A DNA stretch of 64,000 nucleotides from Sarcomyxa edulis (taxonomy: Eukaryota; Basidiomycota; Agaricomycetes; Agaricales; Mycenaceae): positions 1,116,001 through 1,180,000 of the forward strand of contig QUOL01000009.1 in assembly GCA_009761415.1 (NCBI GenBank), read 5' to 3'. Position numbers and translations under genes: made by a program. Positions 1-10,716 of the stretch are shown piece by piece; the first letter of the stretch is position 1, and each line of letters starts with the position of its first letter. The notes below the pieces were generated by a model. The model ran no database searches and was not told the origin of the DNA. It worked only from the letters and a program-made list of their open reading frames with translations.

Positions 1-64
1 CCTGCTATAGTAAGTACTCTATATTTCGTCTTCGCGTCCATTATTAACAATCAATACCTTGCAG

Positions 65-1602
65 CATCAGCAGATCGGGCAGCAGCTGCGTTACACGTAG
101 ACGATCCCCTTGAATTTGCCCGGTACCAGATGGAGAAGGATGCGATGGAGGAGGGTATGGTTTCTGACTCTGATGAAGACAGCCATTCAGATGAGTCTGA
201 AGATGAAGCTGAGGGGCAGCGGAAGAGGAAGAGGATGATGGCAAAGGAGAAGGAGAGGGAGAAGAAGAGGGGGAAGGAGAAACCCAACAGGGCCAAGAAT
301 ACCAGACCAACGGCATTGTCGACGGGCGCCACCACCGTTCCTCCTGAACCCGCCGCCCTCACTGAACCCGCCGTCCCTACTGAACCCGCCGTCCCTACTG
401 AACCCGCCGACCGTCCTGAACCCGCCCCTACTCCATCTACGTCGCCTCCACCTCTTACACCTACAGAAATTTACCAACGCGAGCGAAATGCAAACATTGC
501 TCGGCACCAAGCCCTTCTCAAAGAAATGGGCCTCGACGCAGAGTCACAACGCAAAATCTTTGGAGACCCACCTCCAAAGCAAAAGACTGCTCCAAAGCCT
601 CGTCCGAAACCTCGCCCTGTACAGCCAACCCGTCGATCAACGCGTCTGGACGCAATGGATGTGGACTCCAATGGCACGCCATCCTCGTCGGGTGCAAGTG
701 AGGCAACAGAGATTGCTGATGGAGGAGAAGACTCAGGCGGATTGAAGAATGTCGGTTGCGACGTCGATAACCCGCAATCAGGACCTTCAACTGATATAAA
801 CACCAACGCCGGTCATCCTTCTTCCACCACTCCACTTAACAGTGGTCTACCGTTTCATTCAACCGCGACAGCATTATCAGTCTCGACGGTCATGCCCTCC
901 ATCCAGAACACACCCGACGATGTTCTTCAGACTCAAGTGGATGTCGATATACCACAAATTCCTCCAGGCCCAGCTATCAGAACTGGACCACTTACCAAGA
1001 TCCTGAATGGCGCGCCGACAGACTCCTCTAGCCCTAGTACCTCCGATGGAATTGGGATTCCTGACAATGCACCGCCGTGGTTCAAAAACGCAATCAAACA
1101 AATCCTTACCATTCGTCTGGGCGCAGAATTCGATGGCGTCCTCTGGCTTCTTATTCAACTCGAGACCTTGTATCAGTTTAAGAATGGCCGCGACGCGATA
1201 CCGAAAGCTGGGCGGCCTGACCAGCTTAGCGCTTGGATTATCGACGGACGAGGATCTCGCAGCAACAAGCCGCAGATTGTAACAGACGTGGATTTGTTTC
1301 GCAGGAGATGGCGAGCTTGGTGGATCTCGTTCCAGCCGGAATGGAGAGGACTGAAGACACCAGACGATTGGCCGTCTGCGGTGGATACATACAAAGAAGA
1401 TTGGGCAACACTCATCAAACCAGGTGCCAACGGGGTTATTGGAGTGGTAGCCTGCCTCTACTGGTGGGGATGCGCCGTACAGAACAAGGTCGAAGGTGCT
1501 AATAATGCTGGCGATATTGCGGACTGGATAGAAGCGGTCGACGATGTCGGATGGGTATTGCAGGGTCTAGTACAGCACCTCGAGATGAACCCAATCATCT
1601 AG
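65..1602 (+). CDS. Conserved agaricomycete orphan protein, 5' end outside window
   Basis: The frame is open upstream of the first ATG (130) back to a plausible splice acceptor near 64 (alternatives at 70 and 73). A GTAAGT donor lies at 10, so an intron of about 55-64 nt precedes this exon and the 5' part of the gene is outside the window. The N-terminal half is disordered: acidic Ser/Asp/Glu, then a Lys/Arg block (about residues 30-60 from Met130), then Thr/Glu/Pro-Ala repeats (85-105). The C-terminal 170 residues are ordered and Trp-rich, with the blocks LIQLETLYQFKNGRD, RRRWRAWWISFQPEWR and ACLYWWGCAV. I associate this pattern with multi-copy agaricomycete proteins of unknown function often found near transposons; that is recall, not a search. 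No catalytic motif is visible. The stop is TAG at 1600. Confidence 0.7.
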
Positions 1603-1810
1603 TTACAGGTTCTATTATTTATTCCTATTTCTATTATGTAGTTAGTATTGTAAGCATCTAGAAATGTAGTTCCAGTATCAATATATTCTCTTTATAACAC
1701 AACATTGTGCTCCTAAAAGACATAAAGATTGTCGAAGAACAATCGAGGGACTTAGAATAATTCTTGAAGTCGGATGACATAATAAAGTTGGCCATGGACT
1801 AGTCTTGGAC

Positions 1811-2060
1811 CCGTGGCCAAGTCCGACCTGGCCGGCAGATAAAACCAAGTGCCGTTCATCCCACTGGTGTAAATGGAGGCCAAGTCAAATAAAATGTTAG
1901 CCAGACCTGAAATCGAGGGCTTTGGCCAAGTCCAGCCTGGCCAAATGCATATTGAAGGGCGCGCATCCAGCCGGTATGGTGTGGATGCACCCTGTAAGGG
2001 AGGAAAGCTAGCCAGAGCCAGTTCAAAGAGCCTTGGCTAAGTCTGAGCTGGCCACGAGGG
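1811..2060. repeat. Three dispersed copies of a GGCCAAGTCC-type repeat
   Basis: A short motif, roughly TGGCCAAGTCCGACCTGGCC, recurs near 1811, 1922 and 2034 with a few changes per copy. Each copy is bounded by GGCC at both ends, and the spacing is about 110 bp. Extra CCAAGT/CTGGCC fragments lie between copies (for example near 1880). The surrounding 1603-2327 has no convincing gene and includes a C9 run near 2206. This is probably transposon debris or an internal tandem repeat of an unknown element. Confidence 0.5.
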
Positions 2061-2327
2061 TAAACAGCCCATTATTTGAGCCCGTCCTGAACCCGCTGCT
2101 TTCCTGGCGAAAATATAGGACCCAAAAGCATCCCAAATAGGCCAATTCTGAGGGCTCCCGGACCTGTATACTATTTGTATATATGTGCCCGGTCCATGGG
2201 TATCCCCCCCCCCAAATCCCCGGTGGACCCACCCAAAATATAGCACAGCCACCGGGATGGCTACTCACAGAGTTGATGCATCAATTTCCGCGGCTACAGC
2301 CGTGTGTTTAGACTGTATATTACAGCT

Positions 2328-2955
2328 ATGGCTCGTCCTTCAGATATCAGCGGGCGGCAGGAAATGCCAACGAGGGACAAAGGAAAGGGAAAGGCTCGCG
2401 AGGTTTCACCGGTCAACGTCGAAGGATCCCGATTTGCTCCTTTAAAGATTCGTGGTGCGTATTCTATTTCATTCAAGGATCGCGTTTTTCTCGAATTTAC
2501 CACTCTCTTCTTTATTTGTAGTACCCAGGCTCGTCGGTGGTCACCATGCTGCAGAGCCAGCATCCAGTGGCGCTTTGTCCGAAGTTCCGATCTCTTTCGG
2601 CGAGATGCGCATGCCCGAATCTCGTAAGACTGTCCCCCAGCAAGACCCCGCAATTCGGTCCGAAGGTTTCGATGATACGGGTAACGTTGAGCCATCCGGC
2701 ATCCCTGGACCTTCCTTGGTCGATCCCTCGTTTGCCTCCCAAAGTCAGCAGGCCACAGGTCGTCGAGGAAAATGGAAGTTAATGGTTGACGGCTTGAAGG
2801 TCAAGATACTTGACGGCGCCGCTGGTGTCGAGGTTTTCGGTAAGCTCGCCCCGGTCATCCGCGATCAGTTGTCGGGTGTTATCGATGCCGCAATATCGCA
2901 AGTTGAGGATCAATACGGGTTTATTTTCGAGGAGGAGCAGGCCGATACCGCGTAA
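2328..2955 (+). CDS. Small two-exon orphan protein (about 186 aa)
   Basis: Exon 1 is 2328-2454, followed by a GTGCGT...TTTGTAG intron (2455-2521, 67 nt) and exon 2 (2522-2955). Splicing keeps the frame and joins a basic, disordered N-terminus (motif DKGKGKAREVSP) to a Ser/Pro/Gly-rich middle. The ordered C-terminus (about residues 130-180) contains WKLMVDGLKVKILDGAAG and alternating hydrophobic residues ending in an acidic tail, suggesting a small helical domain. I do not recognise the family. It lies between an orphan gene and a retrotransposon, so it may belong to a mobile element. The frame and clean splice support coding; the function is unknown. Confidence 0.5.
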
Positions 2956-5028
2956 AACAGTAGTTCGGATTGAAAGTGATATTTTTGTTTCCTATGTATT
3001 TTTATAAGAAAATAATCCACGATTCTGTTTCTTTTAATTCCGGGCACCGAGAGACGTGTATCTTGTTCTAATATACTTGTCGGGAGTGGCGTCTTGTGGA
3101 TAGGGGCGAGAAGTGATTCTTTTCTGTGTGATGTCTATGTTTTGGAAGGAAGCGTCTAGGATGAGGATCAATCGAGATTTTATTGATGATTCGGACGGAG
3201 TGATTTCTTCGGAGGGGTCGTTTTATGGATAATAGACGGATAATTGCGATCTTCGGTAAGCTTGGGGAGAAGCTTACTCCCCTCGCGGTGGGCTCCAGTT
3301 GTGATGAGGACTGCAGCGCTAGGAGTAGATGGGCTAGACTCCTAACTATAGTTCGCCTCTAGGGGGTAAGGTGACGTTTTCTCAGAGGGGATTTTACGTA
3401 GCGAGAAATCCTAATGCCCAGTGACTTGTGTTTGGATAATGTGTTCGTATGGCGGTGAGGCGGGTATGAGATGATGAGGTGTAAGGTAAGCTTCGGACTT
3501 GTAGGATCGTTCTCGGTAGGCCGTTTAGAGGCTTCGGACAGCTATAGGTTCGATCTTGGAAAACCTACGAAGGCCTCGGACAGCTTTCGGAGAGCTGATC
3601 GATGCTTCGGACGGCTTATAATACGTCTTCGGAGAGCTATCGGGGGCTTCGGACAGCTATAAGTTCGATCTTGGAGAACCTACGAGGGCCTCGGACAGCT
3701 TTTGGTGAGCTGACCGATGCTTTGTATAGTTATAAAACGTCTTCGGAGAGCTATCGAAGGTTTCGGACAGCTCTGAACTGATTTCGGAGAGCTTCGAGGG
3801 TTTTCGGACAGCTCTGGACTGATTTCGGAGAGCTTCCTTTGTTCCGGGAGTGGTACTGCCGACTGAATCAAGTCCTTTTTCTCTTGTTTTGACCGACTCC
3901 TGTAATCGTTCCTTGTCTCGGTTTCAGAAGTATGAGAAAGAGATAGAATTCCTATAGAGAGTGACTGGGTAGTTGGTCGATTCGGGTATGTTCCTCTGGT
4001 TCTCGTCCACACTGGTTCTATCTACCGTTCTCCACGTCCTATCCTACTTTATATATGAATTCCTTCCCTGTCCTTGCCTAATTCTTCACCCCGAGTGCCA
4101 TCCCAAGGTCCCCGAGATCTCCAATGATGAAACAGATCCGGTATTGGTTTTGATGTGTCCGAACCTCGCTCAGTGTGAAAGGTTAGGGCCTGAGGTGTTT
4201 TCTGAAAGCGTTGCAAGGTGAATTTGCGAAGGGATGAAACATGTCCGAGTGAGCAGGATGATGGGGAGCTTCCGATAGATTTTTCCAAGATGCGACGGCC
4301 AAAGTTGTCCGAGAAGAGTGAATTTGATGTGGGTTGCTAGGCGGAGACCTGTAGTGTCTTTGTTAGCGGGCGATACCTCGCTTACAAGTGCTGTGTCATG
4401 TGATAAACACAGAGGGAAGAATATTCCGTAGCACCACTTGGTCAGGGTGGACGGAGGTCTTAACGAGGCGTCCAGATGCATAGAAAGGTGTGAATTGAGA
4501 TCGCAATGTAAAGGGAATATGTCCGATTTGATAGGAAGAACAGCTCAGGGCAGCAAGCATCACGTTGGCGGTATGTCAACTGGTGGCAATGTTTTGTCGG
4601 TGAAGTATCTCTCGATGAGGTCTTCTAGAGGTGAAAGGGAACCTGCTGAAACGATTTGGGATCTGTCCGAAGGATCTAGGGGGCTGCGGAGAGGTGATCG
4701 AGTACGTTGGGCCTTCGGTCAGGTGAAACGACGATAGGGAATTGGGTTCTGGCGGTAGATTTCCTTCGGAGAAGTTGTTCGTGTGTGATTTCAAGTATTC
4801 CGAAACGTTCTGAGACGTGACCGAAGGCGGGTTAGCATTTCGTGAGTGGATGAAGAGGCCGCTTTCGGGGAGGAACCGTCAAGTAGTGGGTACTTGGTGT
4901 CTTTCAGTGTCCGGTCATTCGAAAAGTAAGTCGTTTGTGGTAATATCACCAGTATTTCTGTAGTTAGCTATGTCTGGGGAGTCGCATAAGAGTAGGTCGT
5001 TGTATAGTTGTCGATTCCTTGGCTGGGG
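2956..5028. other. Gene-free, transposon-like stretch
   Basis: No ORF here looks like a conserved protein. The stretch is rich in TTCGGA and TCCGAA hexamers far beyond the repeat block described separately, giving it a uniform composition unlike neighbouring host genes. A possible short intron (GTAAGT at about 4926 to TTCTGTAG at about 4963) lies just upstream of the retrotransposon ORF, so part of this may be that element's leader. I found no sequence matching the candidate LTR at 13178-13439. Confidence 0.5.
3485..3840. repeat. TTCGGAnAGCT repeat block with higher-order duplication
   Basis: Eleven TTCGGA hexamers fall in about 350 bp, most inside the unit TTCGGA(C/G)AGCT. There are two nested periods. 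A unit of about 115 bp is present twice (starting near 3532 and 3648), each copy containing the sub-block GATCTTGGA-AACCTACGA. It is followed by two copies of a unit of about 41 bp (near 3761 and 3802) containing CTGATTTCGGAGAGCTT. Copies differ by point changes. The block does not keep an open reading frame. Confidence 0.75.
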
Positions 5029-6975
5029 ATGCTGGCATCCTCACACCGCATATCGTCTCAACCAGGTCATCGTCAATCTATCAGTACCGATCGACGTTCC
5101 CGTGCTTATACTCGTAGAGGTAGCACCGGACCACGACGACACAGTAACGTATCAACCAGCAATTCGGAGTCGGAGAACACAGAGGACGAAAGTGATCGAC
5201 ACCTCCGTGAAGACAATGAAGACCGGCGCACGGAACAAATACTGGCTCGGGCAGCACAACATATCAATTCGGCGCGAGCGTTCAGTCGCAGACAAGCAAG
5301 GATAGACAGGACCGAACGCCGATCTCGTAGTCCGAGGCCGGTGACGCGAGTGGCGGTCGAACACACTCAGGAGACGACCCCGGATGGAGAATCTGGACAT
5401 CCCGTGGATACGACCGAGGGCGACCGTCGACGGCGCTTATCTCAAGACGCTTTCATGGCGCGCGAAATGGAATGGGAACGACAGCGTAACCCCGTCCCTC
5501 CGCCTAATGTACTAAGCGTTGATACAATGACTCACGACGCTGGAACATGGTCTTTCAGTGACCACCTGCCTCCGCTTGAGGACATTGCCCATGATGACCA
5601 CGAATCGGACGACATGCCCGCTCTGCAGGATGTATCAGACAGCGATGAAGAAAGCGAGGAACAATCTCGACCGCCATATACTGAATACCAAGGGATGGGA
5701 ATCGCTCAGACGATGGCTCCAGTAGTATGGAACAATTTGATGCACGAAATGTTTCAATATACCTCGGACCCGATTGGAAGAACAACCACTCAGGACGAAC
5801 TTCACGACGCGGAACTCGTGGAGGAATTGACTGGAGCATTGATCGAGGATTCTGCAGGCCACATGCTGCCTGAAATCGTTATCGACAGCAGTGGCTCGGA
5901 ACACAGCGACGAACACGGCCATGCCCCATATGGGGAATCACCCACTGATAACATCGACAATCTGATTAGCGACGAGATAATCAGCGAAGAAGGTGTAACC
6001 CCCGAACCACGGGAATATGACATCTGCTCGCTCTCATCCACCGTTGTCTATTCGATGGAACGAATGGAGATCTTTGAGAATCGGACGGACCACAAAGGGA
6101 ACCACTATATACGGGTACGCCCGATACCTAGTGGCCACACTCTGGCAACGCGATCCACCAGTCAACATGATAGACTGATGCAGGTCGCTTACAAAGCCAG
6201 ACTAAATGCGTTGCAACCAGGACGGACGGTAGCACCTGTCCGAGGGCATGATCGACTTCGAGAGATAATAACTAACCCGGGATTTACTGTTCCTTGGACT
6301 GAGCACCTGAGGACAGCAGTATATCGGGTCAATTATTTCCCTATTGAGGAACGATGGAACCCCCGGACATTAATTCCGACACACGCTGAAGGTGAAGATA
6401 ATGCCGGAGACGTGCAAAATCGTTCCTCTCGGGTATTATTCTCGGCAACAGTACAACGCAAGAAGACAGGTGGCGACCAGCCCAATAGGACTCCCGAATC
6501 TCAGGCAACGTTAGCTGCTGAAATCATGATTAACGGGGTCAAAGCATATACGCTGTTTGATTCGGGAAGCACGACAGACTCGATCACTCCCGAGTTCGCC
6601 ATGATATCTAAAGCGAAGAAGATTACGCTGGACGAACAGATCACGCTGCAACTGGGATGCGTTGGGAGTAAATCGAAAATCAACTATGGCACCAAGGTGC
6701 CCGTTGATATCGGAGACATCAGCGAAGAAATATACTTCGACTTGGTAAACCTGGATCGATATGATTGCGTAATCGGAACACCTTTCATGAATGACCACGG
6801 GATATGCTTGGACTTTGGGTCTCGGACGATACGTATAGGCAATCAGGTTATACGAGCGTACACAATCGCCGAGGAACTGGAGTTTTTGCGCCGTCGAGAG
6901 CCAACGTCGAAATACCAGAAGAGGAAAGTCCCTACGATGCCAACTACTGCAGTGGTCGGACCGAGCACGCAATGA
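5029..6975 (+). CDS. Retrotransposon ORF1: disordered N-terminus plus retropepsin
   Basis: The frame opens after TAG at 5005; the first ATG is 5029, giving about 648 aa. The N-terminal 120 residues are Arg/Ser-rich, followed by long acidic disordered stretches. The last 150 residues hold a retroviral-type aspartic protease: the active-site motif LFDSGSTTDS, a Gly-containing flap region, and the second hydrophobic-Gly motif VIGTPFM. No CCHC zinc knuckle and no recognisable retrotransposon Gag capsid domain is visible, although this position would normally carry Gag. Protease at the end of the first ORF, separated from RT by a stop, is unusual because Ty3/gypsy protease usually starts pol. The ORF ends at TGA 6973-6975; the same frame continues as pol. 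Confidence 0.85.
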   Translation: MLASSHRISSQPGHRQSISTDRRSRAYTRRGSTGPRRHSNVSTSNSESENTEDESDRHLREDNEDRRTEQILARAAQHINSARAFSRRQARIDRTERRSRSPRPVTRVAVEHTQETTPDGESGHPVDTTEGDRRRRLSQDAFMAREMEWERQRNPVPPPNVLSVDTMTHDAGTWSFSDHLPPLEDIAHDDHESDDMPALQDVSDSDEESEEQSRPPYTEYQGMGIAQTMAPVVWNNLMHEMFQYTSDPIGRTTTQDELHDAELVEELTGALIEDSAGHMLPEIVIDSSGSEHSDEHGHAPYGESPTDNIDNLISDEIISEEGVTPEPREYDICSLSSTVVYSMERMEIFENRTDHKGNHYIRVRPIPSGHTLATRSTSQHDRLMQVAYKARLNALQPGRTVAPVRGHDRLREIITNPGFTVPWTEHLRTAVYRVNYFPIEERWNPRTLIPTHAEGEDNAGDVQNRSSRVLFSATVQRKKTGGDQPNRTPESQATLAAEIMINGVKAYTLFDSGSTTDSITPEFAMISKAKKITLDEQITLQLGCVGSKSKINYGTKVPVDIGDISEEIYFDLVNLDRYDCVIGTPFMNDHGICLDFGSRTIRIGNQVIRAYTIAEELEFLRRREPTSKYQKRKVPTMPTTAVVGPSTQ

Positions 6976-9900
6976 CGTGATGCGCGCTCAACACAAGTCC
7001 AACGACCATCATCACTACGGACGACTGTGGAAGAAATTGAGGACGAAGACGCCCATACTCCACGCACGCCCAGAGACGATGATCAAGGATACTTATTAGA
7101 AGAAATTGAGCGCCCTGACAGTGGTACGGAGGAGCTACAACAAAACAAGACAGCTGGGGATTACTCGAACCTAGGCCATCGAAGCCACCCTTCGCGACAT
7201 AACCCGTTCCATGCGCGACCAGTGGACACGAAGGCGGAGGACCCGAGCGGACTCTTTGATGAAAATATCAATGAGGCCATTACTCAATTAGAGTTGAGGC
7301 AGACCCGGACGAGCTATACATCAGATAGCATCCCTGGTCTCCGTGATAAGTGGATTGCGGCCTGTGCCGACCTGATAGGACCAATTCCCTCACACCTTCC
7401 CCCATGGCGGGATATCAACCATGAGATACCCCTAGTGGACGAGGGCTTGATATATAACTACCATATGCCGCGATGCCCCGATGCGTTAAAGCCGGAGTTG
7501 CGCGATAAAATCAATCGCTATGTAGCGGCTGGATGGTGGACGATGAAACCGGTGTCGCAGGCCGCACCCCTTCTTTGTATACCGAAGAAGAGTGGTAAAC
7601 TGCGCACTGTGGTCGACGCGCGTCAGCGTAATGACAATACAGTCAAGGACGTGACGCCATTTCCCGACCAGGACCAGATCCGTATGGATGTGGCGAGAGG
7701 GAAATATAGGACGAAGATCGACATGTCAGACGCATACGAACAAGTCCGCATCGTCGACAAGGATATATGGAAAACGGCGTTCTCCACGGTATTCGGCACA
7801 TCAGTATCGGCAGTTATGCAACAAGGCGACTGTAATGCCCCGGCCACTTTCCAACGTCTGATGACGTGGATATTTCGGGAGCATATAGGCACTTTCTTGC
7901 ATGTATACCTTGACGACATATTTGTGTACTCGGACTCCATCGAAGAACACGAGCGTCACCTGACCATAGCGTTCGACATACTGCGTCGCGAAATGCTATT
8001 TCTCAGTAAAGACAAGCTTGATTTGTACTCTACGGATATGGATTGCCTCGGACATCGGATTGATAACCGTGGCCTACATGCCGACTCGAGCAAAATGGAT
8101 CGCATTATCGACTGGCGTACACCGAGATCACACAATGAAGTGCTCCGGTTTCTAGGCCTTGTCGAATATATCGCCCATTTCCTCCCTGATGTCGCGATGT
8201 TTACTTCCCCATTGCAGGCCATGAGCAGACACGGTGCACCATTCATATGGAGGCCGCTACACACTCACTGCCTCGAAGGCATAAAACATTTAGCTTCGCG
8301 CACGCCTATACTACGCCCGATCGACACGCGCATCGATGAGCCCATTTGGGTTATATGCGACGCCTCCGTGATAGGAGTTGGAGCGCTGTACGGACAAGGC
8401 CCTGACTGGCGCAACTGTAGGCCAGCGGGGTTCATGTCCAAAAAGTTCACATCAGCCCAGCGTTCATACAAAACATACGAGCAGGAGGCTTTGGCTATCA
8501 TCGAGGCATTAATCAAATGGGAAGACAAGTTACTTGGTCGACACATCACTATAGCCACGGATCATAAGGCTCTCAAGGCTGTGAAAACCGCCGTTCGTGA
8601 CGGATTTAGTGGACGACAGATCAGATGGGATGAGTATCTCTCCCGATTCGATTTTGAAGTGGTACATGTCGACGGTGAATCCAACAAGGTTGCGGATTGC
8701 TTGTCGCGATACTACGAGAATGACGCCGCCGATGAAGTACACGACGAAGACATATATGTCAACGCCGATCTAAGATTGGATCCCAATATGGAGGACCTCA
8801 CTAATGTACGGCGGGAGGAAATCATAGGACAACGCAAGCGCAAGCTCGCGCTGATGGCACGGAGAATTCGTGAGCCAGTTGAAGCCAGGGTTGCGGAAGC
8901 CAGGGAACTGGAGATCAACCGACAGAAATTTGAGGACCTTGGCTTAGACACCACTGCGATAACTATTGCTGAAGCGTTGAACTGTGGACCACCATTACGC
9001 CCTATGATCGAGGGCGACGATACGTTCCTGGCATCTGTTCGGGAAGGCTATGGGGACGACGCAGTGCTAGCTAAAGTGCTGGAGTCCCCGAACTCATATA
9101 GCAATTTCGCGATACAGGATGGCCTGATATTCACACGCAATCGCGGGGGGGAGCGATGCCTCTGTATACCCCGTACACTGAATAAAACAAACACCCGACG
9201 ACTTACGGAGATAATACTCGACCAGGCACACAGGACAGTGGGGCACCATGGACCGTTACGTACCTCAGAGTACATTCGGCACTGGTATTGGTGGCCCCGA
9301 ATCGGCAAAGACATTGAGAAATTCTGTCTAAGCTGCGGAACCTGCCAGATGACCAAGGCTAATAACCACGCTCCTAGTGGACTAATGCACAGCATGCCTA
9401 TTCCGACACATCCTTGGGAGTCCATTGGAATGGATTTCGTTGGACCATTCCCGAAGTGTTTGGGCCACGATTACATGCTGGTGGTGATCTGTCGATTAAC
9501 ATCCATGGTACATTTAATTCCCATGGATGTTACCAATACTTCTTCCGACGTCGCCTGGTTCTTTCTCAGGGATATTATACGACTTCACGGGATGCCGAAG
9601 ACCATAGTGTCCGACCGTGACTCGAAGTTCACGTCCAAGTTTTGGCGTGAACTGCATCGATTAACGGGGACTAAACTATTAATGTCAACTTCATTCCACC
9701 CACAGACTGACGGCGTATCTGAACGAGCCATACGGAACGTTAGCCAGATACTCCGTTCGTTTGTTTCCCCTGACCAGGGCGACTGGGTGTATATGACCCC
9801 TATGACGGAATTTGCGATAAACTCGAGTATATCGGCCAGTACCGGGTTCGCACCTTTCGAATTAAACTATGGATACTTACCGCGATTGACTACGTTGGAC

Positions 9901-10515
9901 ATCGACAACGGGAAATACAAAGGCGTGCGCGATTTCGCGCAACGCGCAATTGCAAACATTGCCATTGCGCATGACGCTATCATCGAGTCGCGCGTCTCGG
10001 CCACCCATTTCGCAAATAGGAAACGGGTGCCAGATATACCGTTTGAAGAGGGTGCTCTAGTGTATTTATCCACAAAGAACCTGAATCTACCGAAGGCCCG
10101 AGCGCGGAAGCTTGCCCCCAAATTTATTGGGCCATTCCCAGTCATTGAGGCACACCCGAAAACATCCAATTACAAACTACAACTGTCAGATGAGCTCGTA
10201 GCGCGTGGAATACACCCTATGTTCCATTCTGCTTTGCTGAGACCACATGAACCCAACGATAGCGTGTCATTTCCAGGACGAGAAGCGAAGCTTTTCTATG
10301 ATTTTGGCATGCCTGATGAACTCGAGTGGTTCATTGACGAGATTAATGGCCACCGATGGGCAGGTCGCAAAGTCGAGTTTCGTGTGAAATGGTCCGCAGG
10401 CGATCATACCTGGGAACCATACACTGGAGTCAGTGACTGTGCTGCGCTGGACGAATACTTTGCGTTGATGGGAGTGACGCGATGGCAGCAACTGGCGCGT
10501 AAAGACGCGAGTTGA
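6976..10515 (+). CDS. Retrotransposon pol: RT, RNase H, integrase, chromodomain-like end
   Basis: The frame is open directly after the TGA of ORF1 and continues in phase to 10515 (about 1,179 codons). There is no ATG near the start, so translation probably depends on reading through the TGA or on an undamaged sister copy. Visible domains in order: RT with the catalytic motif VYLDDIFVYS (near 7905); RNase H with ICDASVIGVGALYG and ATDHKALK (about 8355-8575); integrase zinc finger H-H-C-C around HHGPLRTSEYIRHWYWWPR and CLSCGTCQ (about 9240-9350); the DDE core with GMDFVGPFP, VSDRDSKF and QTDGVSERAIR (about 9430-9735); and a GPF-type module (PKFIGPFPV, about 10120). The end contains EFRVKWSAGDHTWEPY, matching the chromodomain pattern of chromoviruses that target histone-marked chromatin. 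Apart from the upstream TGA it looks intact. Confidence 0.92.
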   Translation, partial: RDARSTQVQRPSSLRTTVEEIEDEDAHTPRTPRDDDQGYLLEEIERPDSGTEELQQNKTAGDYSNLGHRSHPSRHNPFHARPVDTKAEDPSGLFDENINEAITQLELRQTRTSYTSDSIPGLRDKWIAACADLIGPIPSHLPPWRDINHEIPLVDEGLIYNYHMPRCPDALKPELRDKINRYVAAGWWTMKPVSQAAPLLCIPKKSGKLRTVVDARQRNDNTVKDVTPFPDQDQIRMDVARGKYRTKIDMSDAYEQVRIVDKDIWKTAFSTVFGTSVSAVMQQGDCNAPATFQRLMTWIFREHIGTFLHVYLDDIFVYSDSIEEHERHLTIAFDILRREMLFLSKDKLDLYSTDMDCLGHRIDNRGLHADSSKMDRIIDWRTPRSHNEVLRFLGLVEYIAHFLPDVAMFTSPLQAMSRHGAPFIWRPLHTHCLEGIKHLASRTPILRPIDTRIDEPIWVICDASVIGVGALYGQGPDWRNCRPAGFMSKKFTSAQRSYKTYEQEALAIIEALIKWEDKLLGRHITIATDHKALKAVKTAVRDGFSGRQIRWDEYLSRFDFEVVHVDGESNKVADCLSRYYENDAADEVHDEDIYVNADLRLDPNMEDLTNVRREEIIGQRKRKLALMARRIREPVEARVAEARELEINRQKFEDLGLDTTAITIAEALNCGPPLRPMIEGDDTFLASVREGYGDDAVLAKVLESPNSYSNFAIQDGLIFTRNRGGERCLCIPRTLNKTNTRRLTEIILDQAHRTVGHHGPLRTSEYIRHWYWWPRIGKDIEKFCLSCGTCQMTKANNHAPSGLMHSMPIPTHPWESIGMDFVGPFPKCLGHDYMLVVICRLTSMVHLIPMDVTNTSSDVAWFFLRDIIRLHGMPKTIVSDRDSKFTSKFWRELHRLTGTKLLMSTSFHPQTDGVSERAIRNVSQILRSFVSPDQGDWVYMTPMTEFAINSSISASTGFAPFELNYGYLPRLTTLDIDNGKYKGVRDFAQRAIANIAIAHDAIIESRVSATHFANRKRVPDIPFEEGALVYLSTKNLNLPKARARKLAPKFIGPFPVIEAHPKTSNYKLQLSDELVARGIHPMFHSALLRPHEPNDSVSFPGREAKLFYDFGMPDELEWFIDEINGHRWAGRKVEFRVKWSAGDHTWEPYTGVSDCAALDEYFALMGVTRWQQLARKDAS

Positions 10516-10716
10516 TCAGGTGACGCGACTTATGGCCCGGCTTCCTGAGACTCGGGAGAGCCCGGCGGAGATCGAACCTTAAAAAAACCGATCGGACAGG
10601 AACGATCCTGTAAATCTAACAGTTCCACACCTGAACATCTGCACAGTGTTCGACGCTTCGAATAAGCTGTGACCACGTTCTCAGGAACGACCCTTCTATT
10701 TCATCAACAAAAAAGC

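Noticed and set aside
10516..10716. Readthrough from pol into ORF3
   Set aside because: The same frame contains a further TGA near 10546, so fusion by one readthrough event is not possible.
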